Positions 1-9,443 of a stretch of 64,000 nt of DNA are shown piece by piece; positions within the stretch are counted from its first letter, which is position 1, and the number at the start of each line of letters is the position of its first letter. The notes under the pieces are model-generated. The model was not told the DNA's origin. It made no database searches and was given only the letters and a program-made list of their open reading frames with translations. Where the stretch lies: NCBI RefSeq assembly GCF_031585635.1, contig NZ_CP134195.1, positions 3,596,001 to 3,660,000 of the forward strand, written 5' to 3'. Made by a program: the position numbers and the translations under genes. This stretch comes from Paraburkholderia sp. FT54. GTDB lineage: Bacteria; Pseudomonadota; Gammaproteobacteria; Burkholderiales; Burkholderiaceae.

Positions 1-1
1 C

Positions 2-523
2 CGCATGCAGATCGTGGTGCCGCGCCGGTGGCTCGACAAGACGCAGCAGCTCGCGCACGACATGGACCAGATGCTGTCCCAATACCTGCGTGGCCAGTTG
101 CTCGTGATGGGCGTGCTCGCCGCGTACTATGCGATTGCGCTGAGCGTCGCGCGCTTCGAGATCGCGTTGCCGGTCGGTATATTTACGGGGCTCGCGGTGT
201 TCATCCCGTACATCGGTTTTGCGACCGGCCTCGCGCTGGCGCTGCTCGCGGCGCTGCTGCAATTCGGCGACTGGTACGGCTTCGGCGCGGTCGCGGTGGT
301 TTACGGTGTCGGCCAGATCCTGGAGAGCTTCTTTCTCACACCGCGCCTCGTCGGTGAACGGATCGGCCTGCACCCGCTCGCGGTGATCTTTGCGTTGCTC
401 GCGTTCGGGCAGCTGTTCGGCTTTTTCGGCGTATTGCTGGCGTTGCCGGTCAGCGCGATTCTGTCAGTCGCCATGCGCGAGTTGCGGCAAAGCTATCTGA
501 CGAGCACGCTTTATAACAACTGA
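2..523 (+). CDS. AI-2E family transporter (PerM/YdgG-like), C-terminal part
   Basis: This is the 3' end of a gene whose start lies before the window; the frame is open from base 2. About 173 residues are visible. They contain hydrophobic membrane segments, a cytoplasmic-type amphipathic stretch near the beginning (DMDQMLSQYLRGQLLVMG), and the conserved family tail around PRLVGERIGLHPLAVIFALL followed by a G/L-rich final helix pair. Members of this family are polytopic inner-membrane permeases; some export autoinducer-2, but the substrate of most is unknown, so no specific function is claimed. It reads in the same direction as hda, 83 bp downstream, and the two are probably co-transcribed. Confidence 0.85.
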   Translation, partial: RMQIVVPRRWLDKTQQLAHDMDQMLSQYLRGQLLVMGVLAAYYAIALSVARFEIALPVGIFTGLAVFIPYIGFATGLALALLAALLQFGDWYGFGAVAVVYGVGQILESFFLTPRLVGERIGLHPLAVIFALLAFGQLFGFFGVLLALPVSAILSVAMRELRQSYLTSTLYNN

Positions 524-606
524 CTGCTCATTGATTGCTTATTGACTATTCGGCCCGTGCTGCGGGCCATTCGCGGCCCAAGCCTCATTTTCGGCATTCA
601 CCTACT

Positions 607-1377
607 GTGCTTCGTCAACTGACGCTCGATCTCGGCACCCCGCCGCCATCGACATTCGACAATTTCTTCGCCGGCGCCAACGCCGAGCTGGTCACGCGCT
701 TGCGTGAGCTCGAGAACGCGCTCGCCGTCGGGCCGGTCGCCGATCGCACCTTCTACCTCTGGGGCGAGTCCGGCAGCGGCCGCACGCACCTGTTGCAGGC
801 GCTCGTGCACGAAGCATCGCCGGGGCACGCGCGCTTCGCCGGCCCGCAGAGCAGCCTCGCCGCCTTCAGCTTCGACCCGCGCGTCGCGCTCTATGCGATC
901 GACGATTGCGACGGCCTCTCCGCCGCGCAGCAGATCGCCGTCTTCAACCTGTTCAACGAAGTGCGCGCGCATCCCACCAGCGCACTGGTCGCCGCCGGCA
1001 ACGCGCCGCCCATCGGCATGACGGTGCGCGAGGACTTGCGCACGCGCCTCGGCTGGGGTCTCGTGTTCCATCTCGCGCCGCTGCCGGACGAAGGCAAGGC
1101 CGCGGTGCTGAAACACGCGGCACGCGAGCGCGGCATCATGCTCGCAGACGACGTGCCGGCCTACCTGCTCACGCATTTTCGCCGCGACATGCCCAGCCTG
1201 ATGGCGCTGCTCGACGCGCTCGACCGTTTCTCGCTCGAACAGAAACGCGCGGTCACGCTGCCGCTGTTGCGCATCATGTTGGCTTCGCCCGGCGCCGAAG
1301 AACGGCGCGGCGGCGCGGCCTCGGCGGCCTCATCCGCGTCATCCGCCGCTTCAAGTAAAATAGGCCCCCATGGCTAA
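607..1377 (+). CDS. hda: DnaA regulatory inactivator Hda
   Basis: A 256-residue DnaA-like AAA+ protein. In the family, Hda bound to the DNA-loaded sliding clamp stimulates hydrolysis of DnaA-bound ATP and so prevents over-initiation. The GTG start at 607 is preferred over the longer in-frame ORF (from 535) because it places the family's clamp-binding motif (QLTLDLG) at residues 4-10. A P-loop variant, GESGSGRTH, lies at about residues 53-61 and an Asp-rich Walker B-like segment (YAIDDCDGL) follows. The tail is Ala/Ser-rich. Its stop overlaps the start of the HAD gene by 8 bp, which suggests translational coupling. Confidence 0.9.
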   Translation: MLRQLTLDLGTPPPSTFDNFFAGANAELVTRLRELENALAVGPVADRTFYLWGESGSGRTHLLQALVHEASPGHARFAGPQSSLAAFSFDPRVALYAIDDCDGLSAAQQIAVFNLFNEVRAHPTSALVAAGNAPPIGMTVREDLRTRLGWGLVFHLAPLPDEGKAAVLKHAARERGIMLADDVPAYLLTHFRRDMPSLMALLDALDRFSLEQKRAVTLPLLRIMLASPGAEERRGGAASAASSASSAASSKIGPHG

Positions 1378-2056
1378 CCTCGCACTCTTCGATCTCGACC
1401 ACACGCTCATCCCCACCGACAGCGACCACGAATGGGGCCGCTTCATGGTGAAACACGGCATGGTCGACGCCGAAAATTTCGCCCGTGAAAACGACCGCTT
1501 TTTCGCCGACTACAAAGCCGGCAAGCTCGACATTCACGCCTATCTGATCGCCATGCTCACGCCGCTTTCGAAGTACACGCGCGCGCAGCTCGCCGACTTC
1601 CACGCGCAGTACATGCACGAAGTCATCAAACCGGCGATCTTCCCCGTCGCGCTGGAGCTGGTGAAGCAGCACCGCGAAGCCGGCGACCTGTGCTGCGTGG
1701 TCACCGCCACCAATGAATTCATCACCCGCCCGATCGCTCAGGCATTCGGCGTCGACGCACTAATCGCCTGCGAAGCGGAAACCGTCGACGGCGAGCCGCA
1801 TTCGCCGTACACCGGCCGCCCCACCGGCACGCCGAGCTATAAGGAAGGCAAGATCGTGCGCACCGAAGCATGGCTCGCCTCGCTCGGCAAGACGTGGAGC
1901 GACTTCGAGCACAGCTATTTCTATAGCGATTCGCACAACGACATCCCGCTGCTCGAAAAAGTCACGGAGCCGATCGCGACCAATCCGGACGACACATTGC
2001 GTGCCCATGCGCAGGCCAAAGGCTGGCGCATCCTCGAACTCTTTCAACCCTCGTGA
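1370..2056 (+). CDS. HAD-superfamily hydrolase, subfamily IB (SerB-like)
   Basis: A 228-residue soluble phosphatase of the haloacid dehalogenase fold. The nucleophile motif DLDHTLIP (DxDxT) is at residues 8-15. A later SDSHNDIPLL segment supplies the acidic motif that binds magnesium. The subfamily IB architecture includes phosphoserine phosphatase and similar small-molecule phosphatases; the true substrate cannot be read from the sequence. The gene overlaps hda by 8 bp and pcnB by 4 bp (GTGA at 2053), so the three are almost certainly one transcript. Confidence 0.88.
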   Translation: MANLALFDLDHTLIPTDSDHEWGRFMVKHGMVDAENFARENDRFFADYKAGKLDIHAYLIAMLTPLSKYTRAQLADFHAQYMHEVIKPAIFPVALELVKQHREAGDLCCVVTATNEFITRPIAQAFGVDALIACEAETVDGEPHSPYTGRPTGTPSYKEGKIVRTEAWLASLGKTWSDFEHSYFYSDSHNDIPLLEKVTEPIATNPDDTLRAHAQAKGWRILELFQPS

Positions 2057-3642
2057 TCAAAAAACTTATCCGCAAGCTATTCGGCCAGGACCCGGCGCCC
2101 GCTGACGACACCCTGCCCGCCGAAGCCGAAGCAGACGAAACCGGCCATGCACCGGCGCGCACAACGTCGAGCGCCAGCAAGGCGCGCCGCAAACCCGCGC
2201 GCTCTGCCGCGCCCGCGAAAACCGTGCGTGACCCGGACGTGCCGGTCATCATTCCGCACGACGTGCACGGCATCGACCAGGCACTGATCTCCAGAAACGC
2301 GATTCGCGTGACCGAAGGTCTGCAACAGGCGGGGCACCGCGCGTTCATCGTCGGCGGCGCGGTGCGCGATCTGCTGCTGGGCATCAAGCCGAAAGACTTC
2401 GACGTCGCCACCGACGCCACGCCCGAACAGGTGCAGAAGCTGTTCCGCCGCGCGCGCATCATCGGCCGCCGGTTTCAGATCGTGCATGTGCAGTTCGGCC
2501 AGGAAATCATCGAGACCTCGACGTTCCGCGCGCTGGTCGATCCGCCCGCGGCAGACGCCGCGCCGCAGCGCCGCCTGAAGCGCGACGAGCTCGACCGCCG
2601 CACCCACGCGGTGGATGCGAGCGGCCGCGTGCTGCGCGACAACGTGTGGGGCGAACAGCACGAAGACGCCACCCGCCGCGACTTCACGATCAACGCGATG
2701 TACTACGATCCGGCCACGCAAACCGTGCTGGATTACCACAACGGCATGGCCGACATGCGCGCGCGTCTGTTGCGCATGATCGGCGACCCGGCCACGCGTT
2801 ATCGCGAAGATCCGGTGCGCATGCTGCGCGTGGTGCGTTTCGCGGCGAAGCTCGACTTCGAGATCGAGGACAGCACGCGCGAGCCGATCGCCAACATGGC
2901 CGATCTGATCAACAACGTGCCGGCCGCGCGTCTGTTCGACGAGATGCTCAAGCTGATGCTGTCGGGCCACGCGCTCGCGTGTTTGAAACGCCTGCGCCAG
3001 GAAGGCCTGCATCATGGCCTGCTGCCCTTGCTCGACGTGGTGCTCGAACAGCCCATCGGCGAAAAATTCATCACGCTCGCGCTGAACAATACGGATGCCC
3101 GCGTGCGCGCCGGCAAGCCAGTCTCGCCAGGCTTTCTGTTCGCCACGCTGTTGTGGCACGACGTGCAGCAGCGCTGGCAAAAATTTGAAGCGAACGGCGA
3201 ATATCCGGTACCCGCACTGCACCGCGCGATGGACGACGTCCTCGACATGCAAACGGAGAAACTCGCGATTCACAAGCGTTTCTCGTCGGATATGCGCGAG
3301 ATCTGGGGCCTGCAGTTGCGCCTCGAAAAACGCTCTGGAAGAAGTGCGCTGAAGCTGCTGGAACACCAAAGATTTAGAGCGGGGTATGATTTCCTCCTGT
3401 TGCGCTGCGAATCGGGCGAACTCGACGAGTCGGTCGGTACGTGGTGGACGGAGTTCATTGAAGGAGACATCGCCGCACGTGAAGCATTGCTCACGCAAGG
3501 CGGGAAGGACCGAAGCCCTAGAAAACGACGGCGGCGCAGCAGTGGCGCCAGAAACCGCAAACCGGGGGACGGATTGGAGGGCGGCACGCCAGCCGAACGC
3601 ACAGCCGACGACGCAGGCCATGACGGCCCGCACGAAGACTGA
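2053..3642 (+). CDS. pcnB: poly(A) polymerase I
   Basis: A 529-residue class II nucleotidyltransferase. The CCA-adding/poly(A) polymerase head domain is clear: VGGAVRDLLLG at residues 100-110 and the catalytic pair DFD at about 115-117, followed by the RRDFTINAMYYD segment and the LRVVRFAAKLDF region. The first 65 or so residues are a charged, Ala/Lys-rich extension, and the C-terminus is a basic tail (PRKRRRRSS), as expected for an RNA-binding poly(A) polymerase rather than a tRNA CCA enzyme. It adds 3' poly(A) tails that promote RNA decay. The GTG start overlaps the previous stop by 4 bp. Confidence 0.93.
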   Translation: MIKKLIRKLFGQDPAPADDTLPAEAEADETGHAPARTTSSASKARRKPARSAAPAKTVRDPDVPVIIPHDVHGIDQALISRNAIRVTEGLQQAGHRAFIVGGAVRDLLLGIKPKDFDVATDATPEQVQKLFRRARIIGRRFQIVHVQFGQEIIETSTFRALVDPPAADAAPQRRLKRDELDRRTHAVDASGRVLRDNVWGEQHEDATRRDFTINAMYYDPATQTVLDYHNGMADMRARLLRMIGDPATRYREDPVRMLRVVRFAAKLDFEIEDSTREPIANMADLINNVPAARLFDEMLKLMLSGHALACLKRLRQEGLHHGLLPLLDVVLEQPIGEKFITLALNNTDARVRAGKPVSPGFLFATLLWHDVQQRWQKFEANGEYPVPALHRAMDDVLDMQTEKLAIHKRFSSDMREIWGLQLRLEKRSGRSALKLLEHQRFRAGYDFLLLRCESGELDESVGTWWTEFIEGDIAAREALLTQGGKDRSPRKRRRRSSGARNRKPGDGLEGGTPAERTADDAGHDGPHED

Positions 3643-3690
3643 CATAGCGTTAGCTGCTGCCGTCGAACGATAGTTGCAGGAAGTTATGCC

Positions 3691-4239
3691 ATGACGGTTG
3701 CTTATCTCGGCCTCGGCGCGAATCTCGGGGACGCGCGCCAGACCCTGAAAGACGCGGTGGTGTGCCTCGCACAACAGCACACCATCACCGTGCTCGCCAA
3801 GTCGAGCCTGTATCGCACTGCCCCGATCGACGCGGGCGGTGACGATTATTTCAACTGCGTCGTGAAGATCGATACGACGCTCCCCGTGCGGCATCTGCTT
3901 GCGCTCTGCCACAAGATCGAACACCAGTTCGGCCGCGAGCGGCCGTTTCGCAATGCACCGCGCACGCTCGATCTGGACATCCTGCTGTTCGGCGATCAAT
4001 CGATCGACGATGCCGATCTGATCGTGCCGCATCCACGTCTGATCGAACGCGCTTTCGCGCTGGTGCCGCTCGTCGAGATCGACGCCGCACTGGTCATCCC
4101 GCAACACGGCCGCGCCGAGGCGCTGCTCAGCGGTGTGAGCGATCAGCGCATCGAGAAGGTGAAGGGGCCGTGCCAGTGTCCTATGCTCAATGCATTGACT
4201 GGCGATGAAGGCACTACTCCCAAAGGTCGCTGCGAATGA
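3691..4239 (+). CDS. folK: 2-amino-4-hydroxy-6-hydroxymethyldihydropteridine pyrophosphokinase
   Basis: A 182-residue HPPK. It transfers pyrophosphate from ATP to 6-hydroxymethyl-dihydropterin, the step before dihydropteroate synthase in folate synthesis. The family opening GLGANLGDARQTL is at residues 7-19, the central signature RTLDLDILLFGDQ is intact, and VPHPRLIERAFALVPL follows. The stop overlaps the start of the next gene by 4 bp (ATGA at 4236). A second folate gene, the fused pabBC, lies 2 kb downstream on the opposite strand. Confidence 0.93.
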   Translation: MTVAYLGLGANLGDARQTLKDAVVCLAQQHTITVLAKSSLYRTAPIDAGGDDYFNCVVKIDTTLPVRHLLALCHKIEHQFGRERPFRNAPRTLDLDILLFGDQSIDDADLIVPHPRLIERAFALVPLVEIDAALVIPQHGRAEALLSGVSDQRIEKVKGPCQCPMLNALTGDEGTTPKGRCE

Positions 4240-4916
4240 ATTCATCGCCGCTCACTGTCACGGCGCCGCAACTGCGTCCTCCGTTCGGCTATCTCGCGAT
4301 CGAAGGGCCGATCGGCGTCGGCAAGACGTCGCTTGCACGCCGCCTCGCGCAGCGCTGGTCGATGCAGGAACTGTTCGAACGGCCGCAGGACAATCCTTTC
4401 CTCGAACGCTTTTATCGCGACACCGCGCGTTACGCGTTGCCCACGCAACTGCACTTCGCCTTGCAGCGCGTACAGCAGGCTCAGGACGTGAGCGTGGCGC
4501 ACGTCTCGGGCACACCGCTGATCGCCGATTTCATGACGCAGAAGAACGACATCTTCGCGCGTCTGACGCTGCAGGACGACGAGTGGCAGTTGTATCGCGC
4601 GCTGGCCGCGCGGATCGAAGTCAACGCGCCGGCGCCAGACTTCGTGGTCTATCTGCAGGCGAGTCCGGAAGTGCTGTTCGCGCGCATCCAGAAGCGCGCG
4701 GTGCCGATGGAGTTGCAGATTTCCGACGCGTATCTGCACGCCCTGTGCGACGCGTACAACGAGTTTTTCTATCACTACGACCGCACGCCCGTGCTGACGG
4801 TCAACGCCGAACACCTGAATCCGCTCGACTCGGACGCGGACCTTGCGCTACTTGCCGAACGCATCGGAACCATGCGCGGCCGCAAGGAATTCTTTGTCAA
4901 AGGCACGTCGCTGTAA
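4236..4916 (+). CDS. deoxynucleoside kinase (dNK family)
   Basis: A 226-residue kinase with an N-terminal P-loop, EGPIGVGKTSLARRLA, at about residues 23-38, an FMTQKNDIFARLTL segment and the lid-like region LQASPEVLFARIQKRAVPME, all typical of deoxyadenosine/deoxyguanosine kinase relatives. The expected reaction is 5'-phosphorylation of deoxyribonucleosides in salvage. Its place between folK and panB, with a 4-bp overlap with folK and 36 bp to panB, points to one operon; the exact nucleoside specificity is not readable. Confidence 0.85.
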   Translation: MNSSPLTVTAPQLRPPFGYLAIEGPIGVGKTSLARRLAQRWSMQELFERPQDNPFLERFYRDTARYALPTQLHFALQRVQQAQDVSVAHVSGTPLIADFMTQKNDIFARLTLQDDEWQLYRALAARIEVNAPAPDFVVYLQASPEVLFARIQKRAVPMELQISDAYLHALCDAYNEFFYHYDRTPVLTVNAEHLNPLDSDADLALLAERIGTMRGRKEFFVKGTSL

Positions 4917-4952
4917 GCGGCGCGGCCTCCCTCTTTCTCAACGGATTGACCC

Positions 4953-5768
4953 ATGACCTATTTGCAGGAAGCGAGCCGGAACGCCATCACCGTGCCGAAA
5001 CTGCAGGCAATGCGCGATGCCGGCGAAAAAATCGCCATGCTCACCTGCTACGACGCGAGCTTCGCCGCGCTGCTGGATCGCGCGGGCGTCGACGTGCTGT
5101 TGATCGGCGACTCGCTCGGCAACGTGCTGCAAGGGCAGACGACCACCCTGCCCGTGTCGCTCACCGACATCGCGTATCACACGGCTAGCGTGGCGCGCGC
5201 ACGTCCCGCGGCGCTGATCGTGGCCGACCTGCCGTTCGGCACCTACGGCACGCCCGAAGACGCCTTCAGAAGCTCAGTGGAGTTGATGCGGGCCGGCGCG
5301 CAGATGGTGAAGCTCGAGGGCGGCGAATGGCTCGCCGACACGGTGCGCTTCCTGGTGGAGCGCTCGATTCCCGTATGCGCGCACGTCGGGCTAACGCCGC
5401 AATCCGTGCATGCGTTCGGCGGCTTCAAGGTGCAGGGCAAAACCGAAGCGGGCGCGACGCAGCTGATGCGCGACTCGCTCGCCGTACAGCAGGCCGGCGC
5501 GCAATTGATCGTGATCGAAGCGATTCCGACGCTGCTCGCAAGTGACGTGACAAAGCAGTTGCGCATTCCGACGATCGGTATCGGCGCAGGACTGGATTGC
5601 TCGGGTCAGGTGCTGGTGCTGCACGACATGCTGGGCATTTTCCCTGGCAAGCGTCCGCGCTTCGTAAAGGATTTCATGCAGGGGCAGCCGAGTATTCTGG
5701 CGGCCGTGGAAGCGTATGTAGGCGCGGTGAAGGACGGTTCGTTTCCTGGGCCTGAGCACACGTTCTGA
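4953..5768 (+). CDS. panB: 3-methyl-2-oxobutanoate hydroxymethyltransferase
   Basis: A 271-residue TIM-barrel enzyme that moves a one-carbon unit from methylene-tetrahydrofolate to 2-oxoisovalerate to form ketopantoate, the first committed step of pantothenate and CoA synthesis. Visible family motifs are [23 protein letters not shown] (metal-binding Asp), [18 protein letters not shown] and [19 protein letters not shown]. Use of a folate one-carbon donor fits the nearby folK. The gene ends at a strong hairpin terminator. Confidence 0.94.
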   Translation: MTYLQEASRNAITVPKLQAMRDAGEKIAMLTCYDASFAALLDRAGVDVLLIGDSLGNVLQGQTTTLPVSLTDIAYHTASVARARPAALIVADLPFGTYGTPEDAFRSSVELMRAGAQMVKLEGGEWLADTVRFLVERSIPVCAHVGLTPQSVHAFGGFKVQGKTEAGATQLMRDSLAVQQAGAQLIVIEAIPTLLASDVTKQLRIPTIGIGAGLDCSGQVLVLHDMLGIFPGKRPRFVKDFMQGQPSILAAVEAYVGAVKDGSFPGPEHTF

Positions 5769-5791
5769 GTTTCAACCGATAAAGGATCAAA

Positions 5792-5819
5792 CAAAACGGG
5801 TACCTTCGTACCCGTTTTG
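5792..5819. terminator. intrinsic terminator after panB
   Basis: A perfect 12-bp stem (CAAAACGGGTAC / GTACCCGTTTTG) with a 4-nt CTTC loop lies 24 bp after the panB stop. The TTTT run is the distal part of the stem; the hairpin is symmetrical, so it could also act on transcripts arriving from the other strand. Confidence 0.8.
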
Positions 5820-5907
5820 AGGGCTATCCCACATCGCATGGAAAGCCGCTTGTCTATCTTCGTCTTTGTGTTAATGCGGCTTGGCCGCGAGCCGAGGGGA
5901 GACCACC

Positions 5908-6042
5908 ATGAGCCCATTTTGCCTGATCGATGTCGCGGGAATCCGCGACCACGCCACCGTACCGCATGATGTGCGGGAAGCTGCATGGCATGCGCGTCTG
6001 ACCGGCTGGATCGCCCGACTGCTGCATGTTCTTCACGGCTGA
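5908..6042 (+). CDS. possible 44-residue small protein
   Basis: A short ORF starting with ATG six bases or so after a good Shine-Dalgarno run (AGGGGAGACC). The product begins MSPFCLIDVAGIRDH and ends in a Leu/His/Arg-rich helix (WIARLLHVLHG). I do not recognise it. It is the only candidate gene in the roughly 330-bp gap between panB and the convergent pabBC gene, apart from the terminator at 5792-5819. Evidence for expression is only the ribosome site, so this is tentative. Confidence 0.3.
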   Translation: MSPFCLIDVAGIRDHATVPHDVREAAWHARLTGWIARLLHVLHG

Positions 6043-6099
6043 GGCGCGGGCGGGGACCACGCGCCGTTTTTGCCACTGACAGGTAAGTTCACCACCTTG

Positions 6100-8028
6100 T
6101 CAGTCCACAATCCGCGCCGGCACTGCGCCTCGCAGGGCATTGCACACCATCAGCGCTTCGGCGCTTTGCAGATCGGTCCGGGTCAGCACACGTTCGGCCG
6201 CCCGCAGGCCCGACGCTTCCTCGAGCAGAACGCTGCGCATCACGCCGGGCAACACGCCCGACGCAAGCGGAGGCGTCCACCAGCGCCCAGCCAGCTTCAC
6301 AAACACATTCGACCGGCCGCCTTCGGTCAACTCGCCTTGCGCATTGAAAAACAGCGTGTCGAATGCGCCTTTCGCTTCGGCTTCGCGCCAGCCGCGATCG
6401 AATTCGGCGCGACGCGTGGTTTTGTGGCGAAGCAGCGGGTCGGCGGCGTCGGTTGCAGGGAACGCGTGATCGGGTCCGAGCTGCACGCCGACCGCCGATT
6501 CGGCCAACGGCGCCAATACCGCGGCGGTGATGTGCATCGTGCCGTTCTTGCTCAACGCAAGCCGCATGCGATGCGGGGTGCGCGCCGGCAGCGACGCACA
6601 TTTCGCCGCGATCTCCGCGCGGATGGCGCTCGCGTCGACGAATTTGAAGCCGAGCTCCGCCGCGCTCGATAAGAGTCGCGCCAGATGGCGCGGCAGATGC
6701 CGCACGCCCTCTTCGTGCGTTGCATACATCGTTTCGAATAGGTCGAAACCCGGCTCAGCGTCGGTCAGAAAGCGGGCCTTCAATTGGCACTCCGCGTATT
6801 CGTCGGCGGCGACGCTGTCGAGCACGATGCCCGCGCCGACGCCCAACTTGCCTTCCAGTCGGCCCGTTTGCGTCGAGCGGCTCAAGGTCAATGTGCGAAT
6901 TGCGACGGATAAGCAGAAGTCGCCACCAGCCGCGATTTGGTTTGCGACGGCAGATGTGATTGCATCAGCAGTCGAAGGCGCATCCAGCCAACCAATCGCG
7001 CCGGTATAGAGCCCGCGTGGCGTGCTCTCCAGTTCATCGATCAACTGCATCGTGCGATGCTTCGGCGCGCCCGTGATCGAACCGCAGGGAAACAGCGCGC
7101 GCAATATGCCTGCGAACGACGTACCAGGCCGCAACGTCGCCTCCACCGTCGAGGTCATCTGCCAGACCGACGCATACGGCTCGACCGAAAACAGCGCCGG
7201 CACCTTGACCGAGCCCGTCTGCGCCACCCGCGACAGATCGTTGCGCAACAGGTCGACGATCATCACGTTCTCGGCGCGGTTTTTCGGATCTTTGCCGAGG
7301 AATTCGGCAGCGCGCCGGTCCGCCGCCGGGTCGGTCGAGCGGGGTGCGGTGCCTTTCATCGGCCGCGCACGCAACATCGCGCCTCGCTTTTCGATGAAGA
7401 GTTCCGGTGAGCACGACAGCACCCAATGATCGCCCGGCAAGGCGATCAACGCGCCATACGGCACGGGCTGACGCGCCCTCAATCGCCGATATAGCCCGGT
7501 CGGCGAGCCGAACACTTCGAAGCCGAGCCGATACGTGTAATTGACCTGATAGGAATCGCCCGCGCGCAGCGCTGCGTGAATCGCATCGATCGCCGCGTCG
7601 AACTGCGCCGGATTGACGCTCGCGCGCACGTTCGCCGTGCCCGCCACCGATGGCCCGGCCATGCCTTCGTCGCGCGCCATGAGCCAGGCGTCGACCTCTT
7701 CGCGCGCAAGCTTCTCGCAACGTTCGAACATAAAAAAACGCAGCGTGGCGTCGCCACGCTGCGTTTTCATGGACCGGTCCAACTCTCCGTCGAGAAGATT
7801 CCGGCCGAACTCATAGTCGGCGAGCACGACGGCGTGCAAACCTCGCCGCGTCTCCGTGGCCACGGACTCGCACACGACTTCGAGCTGCGCGGCATCCGCA
7901 CACACCCGTTCATGCACAAAACCCGTGTACAGACGACTCGAACGGCGCGCCGCTGTCGCGTCGCAATCGTCGAGTAACGCGAACACTGCGCCGCGCTCAT
8001 CTGCCGTCATGCCTACCGCCAACTTCAA
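6100..8028 (-). CDS. pabB: aminodeoxychorismate synthase component I fused to 4-amino-4-deoxychorismate lyase
   Basis: A 642-residue fusion. Roughly residues 1-380 are a chorismate-binding PabB domain (SYQVNYTYRLGFEVFG, ARPMKGTAPR, ENVMIVDLLRNDLSRV and SITGAPKHRTMQLIDELE motifs). The remaining about 240 residues are a fold-type IV PLP domain of the PabC kind (DLFETMYATHEEG near its start; HKTTRRAEFDRG, where the Lys is the likely Schiff-base residue; ELTEGGRSNVFVKL). Together with a PabA glutaminase encoded elsewhere, it would turn chorismate into 4-aminobenzoate plus pyruvate for folate synthesis. It lies 7 bp after dnaJ in the same direction and may be read from the dnaK-dnaJ transcript. 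Confidence 0.92.
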   Translation of the reverse strand: MKLAVGMTADERGAVFALLDDCDATAARRSSRLYTGFVHERVCADAAQLEVVCESVATETRRGLHAVVLADYEFGRNLLDGELDRSMKTQRGDATLRFFMFERCEKLAREEVDAWLMARDEGMAGPSVAGTANVRASVNPAQFDAAIDAIHAALRAGDSYQVNYTYRLGFEVFGSPTGLYRRLRARQPVPYGALIALPGDHWVLSCSPELFIEKRGAMLRARPMKGTAPRSTDPAADRRAAEFLGKDPKNRAENVMIVDLLRNDLSRVAQTGSVKVPALFSVEPYASVWQMTSTVEATLRPGTSFAGILRALFPCGSITGAPKHRTMQLIDELESTPRGLYTGAIGWLDAPSTADAITSAVANQIAAGGDFCLSVAIRTLTLSRSTQTGRLEGKLGVGAGIVLDSVAADEYAECQLKARFLTDAEPGFDLFETMYATHEEGVRHLPRHLARLLSSAAELGFKFVDASAIRAEIAAKCASLPARTPHRMRLALSKNGTMHITAAVLAPLAESAVGVQLGPDHAFPATDAADPLLRHKTTRRAEFDRGWREAEAKGAFDTLFFNAQGELTEGGRSNVFVKLAGRWWTPPLASGVLPGVMRSVLLEEASGLRAAERVLTRTDLQSAEALMVCNALRGAVPARIVD

Positions 8029-8035
8029 ACTGCCA

Positions 8036-9178
8036 TTAATCGAAGAAGCTCTTCACCCGATCGAACCAGCTCTTGCTTTGCGGGCTATGCCGCGAGCCGC
8101 CCTCAACCAGCGCCTTTTCGAACTGCTTGAGCAGATCGCGTTGCGGCTCAGTGAGCTTGACCGGCGTTTCGACTTGCACGTGCACGTACAGATCGCCGGC
8201 AATGCTGGAACGCAGCCCCTTGATGCCCTTGCCACGCAGACGGAACGTCTTGCCCGACTGCGTGCCTTCCGGCACGGTGAAGCTGGCGCGGCCGGCGAGG
8301 GTCGGCACTTCGATCTCGCCGCCGAGCGCCGCGGTGGTGAACGGGATCGGCATCTGGCAGTGCAGATCGTCACCGTCGCGCTCGAACACCGAGTGCTGCT
8401 TGATGTGAATCTCGACGTACAGATCGCCCGACGGGCCGCCGTTGATACCCGGTTCGCCGTTGCCGGCGGAGCGGATACGCATGCCGTCGTCGATACCGGC
8501 CGGGATCTTCACTTCCAGCGTTTTGGTTTCCTTCACCTTGCCCGCGCCGTGGCAGTGACCGCACGGTTCAGGAATGTAGGTGCCGGTGCCATGGCACTTC
8601 GGGCAGGTTTGCTGAATGCTGAAAAAGCCTTGCGACATCCGCACCGAACCCGAGCCGCTACAGGTCGGGCAGGTTTCCGGCTTCGTGCCGGGCTTGGCGC
8701 CCGAACCGTGGCAGACTTCGCACGAGACCCAGCTCGGCACGCGAATCTGCGTGTCGTAACCGTGCGCGGCCTGTTCCAGCGTGATTTCCATGCTGTAGCG
8801 CAGATCGGCGCCGCGATACACCTGCGGGCCGGCGCGGCCGCCACCGCCGCGTGCGGCGCCACCGGCTGCCTGGCCGAAGATGTCGCCGAAAATATCGCCG
8901 AATGCGTCGGCAAAACCACCGAAGCCTTGCGCCCCGGCACCACCCATGTTCGGATCGACGCCCGCGTGGCCGTACTGATCGTACGCGGCACGCTTTTGCG
9001 AGTCCGAGAGCATTTCATAGGCTTCCTTCACCTCCTTGAAATGCCCTTCCGCATCCTTGTTGCCCGGATTGCGGTCGGGGTGGTGCTTCATCGCCAGCTT
9101 GCGATAAGCCTTCTTGATTTCGTCGTCGCTCGCGTTCTTTGCGACGCCCAGAACCTCGTAGTAATCCCGTTTCGCCAT
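8036..9178 (-). CDS. dnaJ: chaperone protein DnaJ
   Basis: A 380-residue type I J-protein. The J domain carries HPD at about residues 33-35 (KHHPDRNPG). It is followed by a Gly/Phe-rich linker and four zinc-binding CxxCxGxG repeats: [24 protein letters not shown] and CGHCHGAG. The C-terminal substrate-binding domains are complete. It delivers unfolded clients to DnaK and stimulates its ATPase. The order dnaK, gap of 265 bp, dnaJ, pabBC on the minus strand suggests partial co-transcription from the dnaK promoter. Confidence 0.97.
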   Translation of the reverse strand: MAKRDYYEVLGVAKNASDDEIKKAYRKLAMKHHPDRNPGNKDAEGHFKEVKEAYEMLSDSQKRAAYDQYGHAGVDPNMGGAGAQGFGGFADAFGDIFGDIFGQAAGGAARGGGGRAGPQVYRGADLRYSMEITLEQAAHGYDTQIRVPSWVSCEVCHGSGAKPGTKPETCPTCSGSGSVRMSQGFFSIQQTCPKCHGTGTYIPEPCGHCHGAGKVKETKTLEVKIPAGIDDGMRIRSAGNGEPGINGGPSGDLYVEIHIKQHSVFERDGDDLHCQMPIPFTTAALGGEIEVPTLAGRASFTVPEGTQSGKTFRLRGKGIKGLRSSIAGDLYVHVQVETPVKLTEPQRDLLKQFEKALVEGGSRHSPQSKSWFDRVKSFFD

Positions 9179-9394
9179 ATCGGTTCAACGCCACTCGCGC
9201 AATGCGCACGGTGGCTCCTCTTGAATGCTGGAGTCTCACGACTCGTCCGGCCGCCGTTTCACGCCGCTTCAACGCGGCTCAAAACAACGCCCTCCATAAA
9301 ACAAATGTGCCCGGAGAGCCTAAAAGGCTCGCCAGGCGTGATAACCGCTCTTGCACGTTTGCGCGTCCGACTAGCGCAGCTCTGGTGCAGCCGG

Positions 9395-9418
9395 GCCGCA
9401 CACAAGGCTGTGTGCGGC
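9395..9418 (-). other. hairpin in the dnaK-dnaJ intergenic region
   Basis: A perfect 10-bp stem (GCCGCACACA / TGTGTGCGGC) with a 4-nt loop, 26 bp after the dnaK stop on the minus strand. It has no T-run on the minus-strand exit side, so it looks more like a partial terminator or RNA-processing/stabilising structure that sets the dnaK:dnaJ ratio. The rest of the 265-bp gap shows no gene. Confidence 0.5.
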
Positions 9419-9443
9419 TTTACGGTCGAAAGGCGACCTGGCT

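Noticed and set aside
2077..4245. 722-codon minus-strand ORF opposite pcnB and folK
   Set aside because: High-GC shadow ORF; composition is Arg/His/Ala-rich without domains, while pcnB and folK on the plus strand have all family motifs.
9395..9418. Strong intrinsic terminator after dnaK
   Set aside because: The hairpin is perfect but lacks a T-run on the minus-strand exit side; kept only as a structural element.
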